Positions 46,561 to 59,345 are shown, numbered from the stretch's first letter. The stretch is DNA of 64,000 nt from Nymphaea colorata (GCF_008831285.2 NC_045150.1:10244001-10308000); one strand, 5' to 3'. Program-made: numbers and translations. The notes: generated by a model not told the origin, from the sequence alone.

Positions 46561-48291
46561 TTGGCTAAGAAATCATACTGCTCGACAATGTTATGATATT
46601 CCAAAAGCGTTTATGGCCACGGCATTCAACATGGGAAAATTTGATAATGCATCTAGTAGCCGAGAAAATGTCAGCAACACTCAAGACTCAGTCTGGTATC
46701 CAGACACAGGTGCCTCCCACCATGTGACAAATTCAGAACAAGATATGCAAGGTAAAGTTCCCTATCATGGTTCTAATTATATTATAGTTGGCAATGGTAG
46801 TAAGATGCAAATTAAAAATACAAGGAACGTGTACCTACCTAGCAAGACGTCATCCTTTTTTTGAAAAATGTGTTGCATGCTCCTAAAGCACACAAGAATC
46901 TTATATCAGTAGCAAGGTTTACCAAAGACAACCAATGCTCTATTGAATTTTCCTCTAATGGTTTTATTGTTAAGAATATGCAGACGGGCAAGATTCTTCA
47001 CACAGGGCTGCTTGAGAAAGGAGGACTCTATAGGTGGACGAGAGAAAGGAAGGACTCTACTAGCAATCCTATCAGTATTGGAGATGACGATCAATAAAAG
47101 ACTGCAAATACTTCTTTGGTTTCTCAAAATTCTTACTCAGACATTTAGTTATGGCATCTAGGACATGCTCACTTTCAGTTGTTAAACTGGTTGAAAGTTG
47201 CTGGTTTAATTTCTGTTGATGAAAGACATAAATTAGATCTTTCTTCTTCATGTGTGCTTGGAAAAATGCATAAAATTCATTTTCCTAAAGCTGAGTTTCA
47301 TGCGACCAAACCTCTTGAAGTGTTACATGTTGATATTTGGGAACCAGCACCATGTGCTTCACGAGAAGGGTACATGTATTATTTCTTAATGGTTGATGTC
47401 TACTCTCACTTCTCATGGATCTTTCCCTTGTCGAAGAAAAGTAATACGCTTCCATGTTTTAAAACCTTTTTAAGCATAGTAGAGTGTCAACTTGAAACAA
47501 AAATTAAAATTTTCCATTCAGATGGAGGAGGAGAATTCATGAGCAAAGAATTTAGCACATTTCTTGAAAATCAAGGAATTCGACGATGGATAACATGTCC
47601 TTACACATCCTAGTAGAACGAGATAGTTGAAAGGAAGCATAGGCATCTTATGGAAATGGGGCTCACCATGATTTATCATGCCAATATGCCATAAAAAATT
47701 TGGTTTCATGCTTTTAAAACTGCCGTTCATCTTATTAACAGGTTACCTATTGCAGACTTGCAAATGACGCCATAAGAGAAGCTCTTACGTGAAGTTCCCA
47801 AATATAGTAATCTAAGGACCTTTGGTTGTACCATCCATCCATTGAATGGGCCTAGACGTGCTTCAAAACTACAACCCAAAGCTCAAACCTGCATCTTCAT
47901 TGGGTATGGCAGCTGTCATAAAGGCTGTGTTTGTTACAATATAATCTCTAATCATGTCATCATATCTGGACATGTTATTTTTTACAAAAGAAATTTTTTA
48001 TACTCTCATTGTGGTCCCTCTTTTGCGGCCTCAAACATTCAAGTTAGCTAAAGTCGTCATCCAGATCTGAATGTATTAAACCTAGACCTATTGATGAGCT
48101 AAAAGAGAGTTTACCTCTTATTGAGTTGCCTAGAGTCATTCCCAGTTCCTCAAGTTCCTCAGCAGTTCAAACTGGTTCCAATCACTTTCATGTGCACATA
48201 CCATCAATTTCAGCATACTTAGACTTTCATGGAACTAGAAACACATGTTACGGACAATTCCAGCACAAGGGTGTCACATTGTGCTTCATAT
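46561..48291 (+). pseudogene. pol: Copia copy C pol: protease and integrase
   Basis: The protease site reads WYPDTGASHH (about 46695). A frameshift near 46860 is followed by the same frame through the pre-integrase region, where part of the LWHL zinc motif is lost in a short deletion near 47155. The integrase core reads VLHVDIWEPAP, FHSDGGGEF and IVERKHRH, with TAG before the Glu block as in copy A (47611) and further stops near 47690 and 47774. CIFIGY is at about 47895. The stop before IVERKHRH is shared with A, so both derive from an already dead element. Confidence 0.87.
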
Positions 48292-50097
48292 AGCTATATT
48301 ATGAACATAGTACCACATTATATATATTCCTTCACAAACAGCTCATGTATCACCCAAAAAATACCCATTTATTTTTCTGCACACAGGTAATTACACCTCA
48401 TACATGCATATATATATTTATTTTTAGGCAATCAGAGATGTCTAAGACTAAGAGTGTTGTGTATCATTTCCAGAATATAACACTTCACACATCTATTCAT
48501 ATCTAGGCACATAAAAACATAGATTCGCTACTATAACATGCATATATATATATATACATATATATATTTACAAGCAACAAAGGTACAAGGGCTACATGCT
48601 GCACTCATAGCTGAGTATTCCCATACCTTATTGCTCTATGCTGCAATCAAAACATTCATTTACATGTATAATTTCAGCCCCACCAAGTAGAATTCTCCTT
48701 GCTTTATGTATATATATACCTACCTATATAGATAATTTGTAAAAGAAACTATATAACACTTACCAGGGTCTCTCTAACTGTATAGCCCCTGATTTTTTAC
48801 TGTCAGCACCCCAGCTCCTTGGCTTTCTTGATCCTCCAAGCTGCGGATAACAGTCACATGGACCAGTGCCTCTTTGCTCTTGATCTTCTCCCCAAGATGC
48901 AGGAAAACAAGGGTTAGCTCTCACTTGTTCCGAATTTCTAACTGCTGGAACCCTTCCCCTTATGGCTGCAGCGAATGAGTACCGGGGGTATGGGGTCCAA
49001 TACATGGTGAGCAACACCCCCAAATGATTTTTCTCAGGAAGGCTTCTCGGCTGCCCTCAATCATCTTTAGTTTCTTTTAATATTTTCAGTTACCACTTCT
49101 CCCTAGGTATATATTTTTTAACCCATTCATTTCTTTCCATGACTGCCCCCTTTATGATATAGTTGACAGTTTCAACTATTTTTATCAGTTATTGAATCTA
49201 CCAATTATAGCCTACTTTTATTAAATTTTTGTGATAATAAAGAAAAAGAAAAAGAAAAACGTGGGCATTACAGCAACCGTCTGGTTTGAGCCAGAAGTAT
49301 TGGTTAGAAGGCAATCAGTTCTTAGAGATGATGTTAGCGACCATCAGTTTGTTTGATCAACTTTCAATGGTTACGAGTTATAATGAAAAAATCAGCTTTT
49401 GGTATTGTTTTGGCTGTAAGAATGAGATGTATAGAGGGATAAAATTTTGATATAGAAAGCATATTTAGATGGGTGCTTTGTGATGTTAGAGGCGCTTTCC
49501 TTCCAGTTTTCATTTTTCACCTGTACAAAGCAGACCTTAGGCATGCAATATATTGGATCATATAGATATATAGCCCCCCACTTACATCATTAAACGGATC
49601 TCAAATGCCCACCTAAACAAGAAATTAAGTCTAAGGTCACCTACGTTCTTTAGATAGAGCTTCGCCATTGACCATGAGCGTCGAAAACTCAAGCCACATC
49701 GATTGAAGAAATCGACACGCGACATCCGATGACAACGCTGGTGGCTAAAGTTCAGTTTTCTCCTCCTCCACCAACCCCCTCTCCTCTTTCTTCTTCTTGG
49801 GCCACTTGAATCTTTGGAACTGGTCAATGCCCGATATGAGATATGTGATCGAGCTGCTGCACACTTCTGTGGATCCACAAGTATACAGTATCATGGGAAA
49901 AAAGATGAAGGTTGGGTTATTTCTGAATTTTTTAATGACGTACTATGTCTATTTTACACTTTTTATTTTTTTCATAACCCTTTTTTACCTTTTTAAAATG
50001 TTCCTTTTCTACTATAAACAGGGATATTTTGGTCATTATGTACCCATATACACAAATTTTTTACATATAACATGTTTTGACAACCTGTTTCTACAGG
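48292..50097. repeat. non-coding segment, copy of 3277-5164
   Basis: Direct match with the DNA after Copia A throughout. The open frame at 48760-49023 (minus) is broken in the other copy, so no gene is supported. It ends in an AT microsatellite at 50098. Confidence 0.82.
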
Positions 50098-50227
50098 ATA
50101 TATATATATATATACCCTTACACTTGGGTATGTACGTTGGGTACCCTTAACTGGGCACTCAACTCAATCTACCCAAACTCAGCTGAACGCTCTCCACTCA
50201 CTGCGTCTTCATGAGCAACTGTCACCA

Positions 50228-50229
<2 letters not shown>

Positions 50230-50295
<66 letters not shown>
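50230..50295. repeat. (CT)n microsatellite
   Basis: About 66 bases of CT, about 33 units. The paralogous tracts at 26131-26152 and 8616-8632 have about 8-11. Confidence 0.97.
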
Positions 50296-50299
<4 letters not shown>

Positions 50300-51054
50300 A
50301 TTCTAAAACAGCTCTTAAGGATGGTGGAAAGATTAACGGATGATGTGGGCTGTTAGAGAGAGAGACATGCATGGAATATTCTTGTGTCAGATTTCCATTG
50401 CATCCATGGGTCACATTTTCCTTTCTTTGACAAGTAGGCTAAACCATTGCATCCGGCGTTGTTAGCCCACGTGAGGTCTGTATGCATGACCTAGAAGAAC
50501 GCCTCAGTAGGAAGCGTATAAATATTAAACATCAATCAAGAAGAAGTTGCATGGTGGGTCCGGCCATCTGAAGAGCACAGCTGGACGTCGATGGATCGAG
50601 CCCAGTTTCTTGGACTGGCCTGCCCTGATTGCGTTTTGAGAAATCCAGGACTTGTCAAACACGATTAGCGGCCATTGACTCCACAATTTTTCCAAAGGAA
50701 AAGAACCAACCTCATCGGTTCGCAGTTTGAATGGGTCGCCGCAAAACACAGTTACTCGTCAGTGGCGAAGCAGGACATCCAGTGCTGACAGGCAGGCCCT
50801 TCAGAAAATCAGTGGCTGAGGGATGTCATATGCTAAGCAGCAAAATAGCTACGGAGCTTGCAAGTAAACTAGTAATTTTTGTGTGCCTGTGTGGGCAATT
50901 TCCCAGACAAGCTCACATGTTCCTGCATCATTCTTGATAAATAGGAGTTGCCTATTGTGATACTTATCAATCCGCCTTAATGGTACTTTAATTCTTCATA
51001 TTCTCACATTCTGTTTTTCTCTTGTAAAAGTTGGTTGGAAGCAGACGATTTGAA

Positions 51055-51322
51055 TTGTTGTGGCTTGGCTTGGGTTGATCCAAAGTGTTATACAAATCGG
51101 CTAATATTTATTTATTTATTTATGTTTACTTAGAAGAAACTCTCTTCTTCGTAAAACCACCAAGGTGGATGTACTGTACTTCATTCAACTCGAATATTGT
51201 TCTTGCCATGGTTTGGAGACAAGAGAAATAACACACTAGAATGTGACAGCGGCCACAAGATTCAATCCTTGAATTCCTTGGATATGAACTGCCTTGCAGC
51301 CCAGTTGCCCTATGTGCCTTGA
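51055..51322 (-). mobile_element. tRNA-derived SINE-like unit (copy 3 of 3)
   Basis: Same A-box/B-box layout and tail as at 26940-27201. B-box-like AAGGATTGAATC near 51265. Limits are approximate. Confidence 0.5.
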
Positions 51323-52570
51323 GGCAATCAGCCAATCTATATTCAAGTGATTCAGAATGAAGCATGATTTAGCCAATTCATCGCCAATCACCCATTTTAA
51401 AAGATGCAGATGTCATTACGGGTTTCTTTCAGTTTCCACTTGAATTTACAATTCATTCAGAGAAATTTCCAAAATATTGACAAAGTAGCTCCCAGCTTGA
51501 TCTCACCCTCAAACTGCGGGCCCACACGGACCATCTACAGTCCAGCATCTGCAGTTTGGCATTGTTGAGGAATCGATCAATGACATCATTGGAGTTGGTC
51601 AAAGAGGGCATCTGCAGTTTAACCCAACCTGGGGATGTCAAAGAGTTGGATTAGGTCTGAGCAAACTGGCTCTCACCTAAATGAATGTGGGTGAACCGGA
51701 TCTGGAATAGCATTAGGCCGGACCAAGGCTTGACAAAGCTGTGCTTGCGCTGACCCAAAGCCTTTATTGGCAGTCCAAGCCTGTTCTGTTTACTTATTGG
51801 GCCAGGGCCTGACCATCAACTTCATGTTTATCTTGTACTCAACCCGATATCTATCCTTATTTGAAACTCTTCACTTTCATTTTCTAATTTTTTGGAAACC
51901 ATTGGAAATATGTCAAGAGTTTGTATGGGAGTTGACTACTGACATCATGCCAAAGAATGTGGAAAAAAAAAAGTATAAAGGTATGTATTTGGGCCAAGTC
52001 AAGCCCCCAATACCCGACCCAAGCCAGCTATCCCAGCAAGTTTTTTTATCTGGCGAGTAGGTCAAATGGTCTCAATTGTCCATCTGGTGCCTGGCCCAGT
52101 GACTACCCTTAGAGTCAAGTCATAGTGTTTTGGCAGCATATATAGAGGACTTTTGCTACGAAGTTCCCACTGATCTTGTGTGTGAGAGGTTTGCCATCAT
52201 TGAGAACTTATTTTGTCAGCTAATTAATATTTTTGGGTGATGCATCACGATAAACTATTATAAAAACACACTACCACAAACCGTAAAACGTTGCTAATAC
52301 CCCTATAGTGTCTATATTTTAGCAAATAATGTTTTACTTTGAGCTATATGACAATATCTAGCATCCGTCAAATTTGAATCCACACACACACACATATTCA
52401 AATTTGTCATTTCTTAGATCTTGTCTTATTACTAAAAATAAAGATCGGTCACTAAAGCATTTAGCTGTATTAGCAACAGTATCAAATAATGCCTATTTAT
52501 GGCACTTTTTTTAAAGGTTTAAGGGTTTTTCAGTGACATATTTTAAATCTATTAGTCGTCCAGCATCCAG

Positions 52571-52974
52571 AAGATTAAAATGAATATATATATATATATA
52601 TATGTTTATGTAATATATATTTATCTGTATTTATAATTATATTTATCACTAGGAACCTTATTTTCCTAAGAACAATATTTTTTTGAATATTACCGTTTTC
52701 AAGAACGAAGAACCATTCTGATGCAATCGGGCTGGGTTTCTCCTTCCATTAATGATGGAAAATAATATAAAGAAAAAAAAATCAACAGAAAAATCACAAT
52801 TAAGAACTGGCCTCTAACTAAGCTTCAACACTCTCTTGCTCACTCAGCAAACTGTCGATGGTCAGGGTCAGCACTTTTCAGGATTTGTCTGACCTGAATC
52901 AATATCATTAATGTTGGCTTTTCTTTCATTTTTTGTTTTTTTTTTTACTTTGTCAACGACAAAGGAGTTTCCAA
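52571..52974. other. no gene; short (AT)n at 52583-52602
   Basis: AT-rich DNA between segment F and the LINE. A run of about ten T and two A tracts (52765-52790) are present. Nothing else is recognised. Confidence 0.5.
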
Positions 52975-54698
52975 AGGACATAGCCTCCAAAGAGAAGTGA
53001 TCTTTAACCACGGAATACCTTCTCACTATTCAGCCTACCAATGAACTAGAGTCACTCTCTTAGTTCCTTGACACGAGAACTAAGAGCATGACAGTTTGTG
53101 ATTATAGTAACATGACAGTCTTTAGGAATCCTCTCTACAAGAACAGGGTCCATAATTCTGATCATGTTTGAGAAGAGAAACCCTTGTACCACCAACCTGG
53201 TTTTCCTGACTGGGGAGGCATTAAACCATAGTAAACCAGGCACTTTATAAACATTTGCAACACATGTAGTGACCACTTCCAGCGCCCACTCATCTTTACT
53301 CTGACAATGCCAAAAATGACTGAAAATTATGGTTTGCAGCTAGATATTTATCGCTTGTTTTACATATTGTCCTCATTCTTGTTTATAGAATACCTCACAA
53401 CATGAGTGTCAAACTTTCCTCTTAGCAATCTCAGCTAGCTTAACCACCTCTTTATGCACCACCTGATTTTTGAAACACCATAGCTTCCAGATTGTGATAT
53501 TGAAGCAGGCAAGCCAACACCATCCGAATTCATTACATGAGAACCTCTTCCTCCACCACCAGTTCCAGACAGAGAAAAAGTCTGATGTATGGAATTTATC
53601 AACTCCAAACCATGAATAGATGTATTGCTAAATGTTCATAGCATTTGTATATGTGAAAAGAAAGAGAGATAAATCTTCACAAGCCCTCCACACAACTTAA
53701 ACACAGAAACAATGGAAGACCCTACATGTTGAAGTTTGGCATCAGCAGGTAGACATTAATAACTACAAACAAACACAAGCCAGTTAGCTCTAGGTAATGC
53801 TTTTGCGTTTCACAATCTACAGTGCCATGTAACTACCATTCCTTTAATTTTACATGATTCCAAACCTGGCTCCTGAGCTTTGCAGGTTTAAGATTTTGTT
53901 TAGAACAAAGAAAATCTGCACTTTGCATGAGCCTAAGTTGAAGGCAATCTCCAATGCATTGCCCATGCCACCGTAGATTTAGCTCAATGTGGTGCTGTAT
54001 TACGAAGGAAAGGTTCTACTTCCCAAGCAGATCCAATGGAATCTGCTTGAGAAAAACATCCTCCGTAGAACTTAGCAAGCTCTCCATTCATCACATTTCA
54101 AGTAACAGATTTAGATCCCGCCCAAGAGAAGAAATATTAGGAACCATATACACATTCCAAGTACTTTTCCTATTCAAATATTTTTTCATGCATAATGAGT
54201 CCCAAATGCCCTGGTGAAAAAATTATGTACATCCTAGAAACAACCGATTAGCTTCATTGACCTCTTTAAGTTTTCTAATGCCGAGCCCACTTTCCTATTT
54301 AGGAAAAGCCAAGACAATCCAGGCAATTAAATGAAGCTTATCCCCTCCATCTGACTCTTCCTATAAAAAACTGCACATAATATGTTCCATTTTCTTAATG
54401 ACACCAAGAGGGCACTTGAACACCAACATCCAGTAAATACGAAGTGCTTCTAATACTGATTTGATCAAGTAGATCCTACTGCATGGGAAAGTAGCATGCT
54501 TTTTCATAAACTAAGTTTACTCTGTATTTTTAAATGAATAAGAAACATACCAACATTCTCAAATTCGTTGGCTTGGGAGTAAGACCCAAATATCGAGTAG
54601 GAAACTGTCCTAGGCTCTCGCCGAACTGATTACAAATACTTGCAATCTTGCTTTGCCCATATTGAAAAAGTAGAATGCTGATTTTTGAAGGTTAATCA

Positions 54699-54890
54699 TC
54701 ATTCCAGCATGGAGTTCAAACAGAAAAAAAAAAATTGTAGATAAAGAAAGCCATTCTTGAAAGCTAAGAAAAGCAAGACGTCATCAGCATATATTGTAGA
54801 AAAAACTCCTTCTATGCCTCTTCGAATATGCAGTACTTCAATCATTCTTCTTTGAATTGTAGCTTGCAAGGCATGTGAAAAGATTTTCAT
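54699..54890 (-). pseudogene. LINE reverse transcriptase catalytic region
   Basis: The open piece contains IYADDVLLFL; both Asp residues of the YADD box are present. The A-rich run at 54724-54734 (F-F-F-F on the minus strand) breaks homology shortly after. Neighbouring frames carry the rest of the RT domain. Confidence 0.88.
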
Positions 54891-55110
54891 GACAATGAGG
54901 AATAAAAATGAAGATAAAGGTATCCTTATAGCAGACCATGAGAAGATCCAAAGTGTTCACCTTGATGGTCATTAATCCCAAGAGCACAGAAATCATTTTT
55001 CACTACTGTCATTACTTTTTAAGTCCAAATAGGATGAAATCCTAATTGCAAGATGGCAGCTTGTAAGAATGTCCAATTGACCCTGTCATATGCTTTTGAT
55101 AGGTCTATCT

Positions 55111-55326
55111 TCAACATAAGCTAGTTGATCTAGCTTTAGACATTGTGTATACCATATCAAGCACAAGAAGAAGACATTGATGGATGTTTCTATCTTTCAA
55201 AAAACCACCTTGCATGTTGGAAATGACCCACTTTAGTGCCTTCTTCATTCTTGAAACTATGATTCTGAAAATAAATTTCAGTACACTATTCTCAAGAACA
55301 ATATGTCTGAAATTGGAAATGTGCAC
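55111..55326 (-). pseudogene. LINE reverse transcriptase, N-terminal blocks
   Basis: Contains NFRHIVLENSVLKFIFRIIVSRM and QGGFLKDRNIH, corresponding to the FRPISL...YK..SK....R and QGGF..GR.I blocks of plant LINE RT. The RPIS core is altered. A stop lies at the end of the SKARSTSLC block. Confidence 0.85.
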
Positions 55327-55893
55327 AGCTGAATCAAATTTAAGAATTATGATTATATGACTTCTGCCTAGTTCCTTAATAAGCTTTCCTTTCTAAAAAA
55401 AAAAAAAAAAATCTCTAGTGGCACGTGGCAATTGTGATAATAGTCCTTAACATGTCCGGACTTTTTTGAAGGAACAATTTCAGAAACCCATTCAGACCTG
55501 GTGCGCTATTGGAGCTGGCACCCATAACAGCTATGGCACTTCCTCATCTGAAATGGGACTTAACAATGTTAAGTTTTCTTTTATAAATACGCGTGACCTA
55601 CAGCAAGCTGATCCATAATCATTCTTGTTGAGTTGTCACTGGTAAAAAATCTTTAAAAATGAGAAGTACATGCTGAAAGAATTGGATGCTCCTCGTAAAA
55701 CTCCCCATCATCTGTCTTCATGTGCAAGAGTATTGGAAACTGTACCCTGTCCTTTGTAACTGATCCTGATCGTATCTGTTCCATAGATCTTATCATTGTT
55801 AACGAATCAAGCACAGCTCTATGTTACAGAAATTTCTGAATATTTTCTCCAACTAGAAGGTCATTCTGCTGGACCAGAAATCCCGGAAGAGGC

Positions 55894-56280
55894 TTGGTGA
55901 TGGTTATGAGAGAGATGAGCTCTATCTACTACATTAACTTGAACACAAAAAAGGCACTTCCAGCTGACAAGAAGAATGAAGAATCACCCCTATGGCACTA
56001 TAGGCTGGGACATTTGTGTGATCTAATTCTCAAAACTGTGTTTCTTTTGCTCATCTACAATTTTCCAGTATGTGAGACATGCTATGCAAAGATGACTGGA
56101 CAATCATTTCCTGAATCTGAAATAAAAAGCCAATATTGCTTCAACTTGGTTCAGGCCGATGTATGGGGCCCAGCTCCTGCTGTTTCCAACTTTATTTTCA
56201 AATACTTTCTCCTGTTAAAAGATGACAAATCATGGATGAGTTGGGTGTTCTTTCTCAAGAAAAAAAGATGAAGTATTTTT
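55894..56280 (+). pseudogene. Copia pre-integrase / integrase N-terminus fragment (right arm)
   Basis: Open for 125 codons. Reads IYYINLNTKKALPAD, LWHYRLGHL and CETCYAKM (the paired His and Cys zinc ligands), then LVQADVWGPAPA with the first catalytic Asp of the integrase core, and ends soon after in a frame broken at KKKR. No further integrase or RT follows. More complete than its partner in the left arm. Confidence 0.85.
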
Positions 56281-58278
56281 AATTAGCAGGCATTGTATGG
56301 CCACTAGCAATATCTTATATTAACAAAAGTCACGCACTCGGTGAATTTTATCCAATCTTAAGACTGTGAAAGGTTCCAGATTGCGTTGAGAAGGACTTGG
56401 TTTCACATGAAAGACCCACAAATATTATTAACCAACAAATTTTTGGTGGTGGCGAACCCTCTGCTAGGTTAAGAGAATCAAAACTTAGCTGGAACAATCT
56501 TGACATCAGGGCTGGGTCTTGTTCTCTCTATATGTTTGAATCAAACTCTTGTCCTCAGAAGAGGGGTCGACCTTTTGGTTGTTGTTAGCTCATAGCCATC
56601 TAAACATCCTTTGTCTTTCTCACTCCTCTTTTTTGCTTCCATTGTCGTTTCTTTGCTGTTCTTAATTTGTAATTTGGTGCTTTCTTGTCATCTATTTTAT
56701 AATTTTTTTTTCATTTTATCTGTGAAAATTGATTCGGATCAACCTATTTGAATTGTACCAGTTTGTTATCGCACCGATATTTGATCAAATTATAATTGGC
56801 ATGCAGAGTTCTATATTTTATTAAATAATCTTATTGCTAGTCCAATGAGTTCTATTCGGCGATTGCCTGGGCCTCCCTTTTTACACCCCTACGCATGTCC
56901 AATGATATTGGATCGTGTAGGTTGGTGCAAGGTTGGAGTATTTTTTATTTTTTTTATAAAGAAGTGTATATTTTGGAATATTTACTTTTTCATAAACCCT
57001 TTTTGTCCTTCTGAAAGACTTTTTTTTTTTTTACTTAGACATGTTATCTTGGTTATTAAGCACCCATGCATAAATTTTCATGCATAAGAGCATATAAGTC
57101 ACTAATTTTAGATCCGGCTTTCCATAATGCCCATGCCCATGTGAGTAGAGTCAAATGTCCTTCAACTGGCATACATAGTGCTTCCAAGTTCCATCTTGGA
57201 TATTAAGCACCCATATATTTTTCGTTTAAGTTTTAGAAAAAGAATTATATCAATTAATTATCAGACATTTCGTGATTTTGTCATCAAGCTACCTCCAGCT
57301 TTGATAGTCATAGCACCAACTTCATCCACATTTTCTTTTCCCCGGCCCTGCAAATATCATCGTCAAAAACATTTTCATAAAATTAGATCAATCTGATAGA
57401 TATAAATTTCAAAAAAATAAAAAGTATATTATTTTGCAAACATGTACGAAGCTTATTATAATGTACTGCTGAAGTTGAAAAAAACAAAATCATTATCAAT
57501 AGAATATTGCTAAAAAAAACATATAAAGACAAAGAAAATAGTGCGTGGGCACCCCGATCGTTAGGAAGGGGATGTCCAAGTAATATTGACAAATTTAATC
57601 TTTAATGTAGATTCATTACTTATTCTTCCTACTAAAAGAGACGGCAGCCTAACTCCCAGCAGAGTTTGCATCGAAAGTGACAAAGAAAATTGTGATGGTG
57701 TACTTATGTCCGGATGGTTTGAGAGATTGGTTCGATCCTCCTTCGTACTTTAAGTTGTGTTTGATAGTTCGTTGTAGCATTAAAAGGTAAGCTTTAAAAG
57801 ATCCTCAGCTTAAACAAACCAAAGATTTATGTAGCATGGATCTTAAATCCACGTATATTAAAAATGATAGATTTAAGGTGGGACAGGGGGGAGTTTGGAC
57901 CTGATCTGGTCCCTGGTGAAACAAATACAACCACAACAATAAAGACAAGCTATTAGCAATGCCTTTTGTCGTTGCAAATAAGTTTATTGCCAACTCTCAA
58001 AAGACCAACACTAGTCCTTGCCCTTTGCAGTGTTGCCAAAAATGTTTCGCTAGCCTCAGATCACCTGCCACCATTTTAGAAGTGCACGGACTGGTCATTC
58101 CCAGCATTTATACAATGACGTGCCCATGTTGAGAAAACTTGACAAATCAATTTAAATTTGAAAATTTACATGGATAACGACAAATTCAGATTAGACATCC
58201 CAATCAAGTCCGAATGAAGAATAAATTTATAAAATAAAGAATCGTTAAAATTTACTTGTTTCCACCATTCCTCCCATT

Positions 58279-59345
58279 CTACTTCAAACTTCCCAGCCAT
58301 GGAAAAATGATGTATTTGATGTAATCCAAGCATGGGTTTCCTTCAACAATATTGGGCGGCAGTAAGCTTCTTGATTTCCACATCAACTTCTGCCTACAAG
58401 ATCCAAGATCGAAGAATAGATCAGTTTTCAGCACAAAGAAACTAACCAGCCTCAATCGATAGGACAAGCTTCTACAAGAGGAAGAAACTAATCTAGCATG
58501 CACCTTAGAAAGGACAAGCTTCTGTGAATCAATCATGCCCATCGAGTCTAGATCTTGAATAACTCTCCGCTCCTTGCTGACATCCACATCTGCAGTGCCT
58601 GATAGGACCATAACTAGTTCAGATCTGATGAGATGACTCAAATGTTCTCTAGAAGAGAAATTAACTCATGATCCACTAAGTCAAAACCAGCTTCATGCCA
58701 CCAAGGGACAAAATGCAAGTTCCGACTAAAATTGACTTGATACTGATGAAACTACAAAGAAAAGGACGAAATTCAGAAATTCAAACTGTTACAGTCTTAA
58801 GGTATTAGAAGCAAAGTAGTTTACAAACCAAATCATGAGAATGTATATTGTTACATTAAAGAGTGGCAGCTCTTTGCAAATGCACCATGTCTCAAACAGC
58901 AACTATGTGTTTCAACAACTATACTTAGTAAGTAGATTACACCTGTGACATGTAACTTGTTTCCAATAGCTATAGGTGTGCCATCAGTCTTAAGAATTAT
59001 ATTTATAATCTCACCAATACATTCTATTTGTTGAGTGCATTGGCCACCTGTAACCACATTCTAGAAATAAAATCAGCATTAATAGAAGATATACCAAGAT
59101 AAGATCGAGAGAAAGGATTAAGTAGACCATGTAAGGTTCCTAAAAATAGCAAGAAGGTAATAGATAGTATAAAGGCTATAAGCCCAAAAGATCTTGGACG
59201 CTCCATGAGCAGCAATGTGGCCACGGACATCGGCAAAGAGGAATTCTTACATCCATACCAGTGCTACATAGTAATGAGACTGAATAATCATCTTACCCAT
59301 GTGTTCCAGGAGGAAGGCCCTGAAGTTGTTCAGTATAAGGTGGCA
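58279..59345 (-). pseudogene. exon-like stretches of the unidentified gene (right arm)
   Basis: Counterpart of 40495-41580. The piece 58279-58641 is open for 120 codons, longer than on the left arm, and contains DLDSMGMIDSQKLVLSKVHARL. The piece at 59150-59240 reads FADVRGHIAAHGASKIFWAY and the one near 59310-59340 reads TEQLQGLPPGTHG before a GGTAAG. Here the stop after KETHA seen on the left arm falls in a different sequence context. No family recognised. Confidence 0.45.

Larger units (their letters stand above)
44880..48291 (+). mobile_element. Copia copy C: partial 5' LTR, gag, protease, integrase, no RT
   Basis: Same layout and 3' junction as copy A, with 5' LTR sequence (about 44880-45012) that A lacks. 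The primer-binding site is deleted between two TGGT words. The left limit is uncertain: LTR sequence may begin as early as 44776, where the inverted arm ends. Gag has two frameshifts and an expanded repeat. The protease active site is intact (DTGAS), while the integrase has several stops. Confidence 0.9.
50098..52570. repeat. segment-family copy F (related to 26010-28620 and 8500-10380)
   Basis: Joined to the previous block through an AT tract (50098-50115). Matches copy E in order, including the GTACGTTGGGT block, (CT)n, a SINE-like unit and the CACTACCACAAACC block at 52269. About 120 bases near 51660-51720 and 220 bases near 52245 differ as insertions or deletions. No gene is supported. 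Confidence 0.82.
52975..55715 (-). mobile_element. L1-type LINE fragment, RT domain to C-terminus
   Basis: On the minus strand the order is an APG.DGF-like block near 55500, the ISNFRHIVLENSVLKFI block and QGGFLKDRNIHQ block (55130-55326), IYADDVLLFL (about 54762-54794, the RT catalytic box), GMMINLQKSAF, IYLIKSVLEALRIYW (about 54440-54480), GLGIRKLKE (about 54270) and a C-terminal HKEVVKLAEIAKRK stretch near 53410. This is the plant LINE order. The endonuclease region is absent, so the copy is 5'-truncated or was cut at the inverted-arm edge. Many stops break it. Confidence 0.88.

Noticed and set aside
48760-49023. Minus-strand open frame of 87 codons
   Set aside because: Broken in the paralogue at 3840-4080 and without any domain I recognise.
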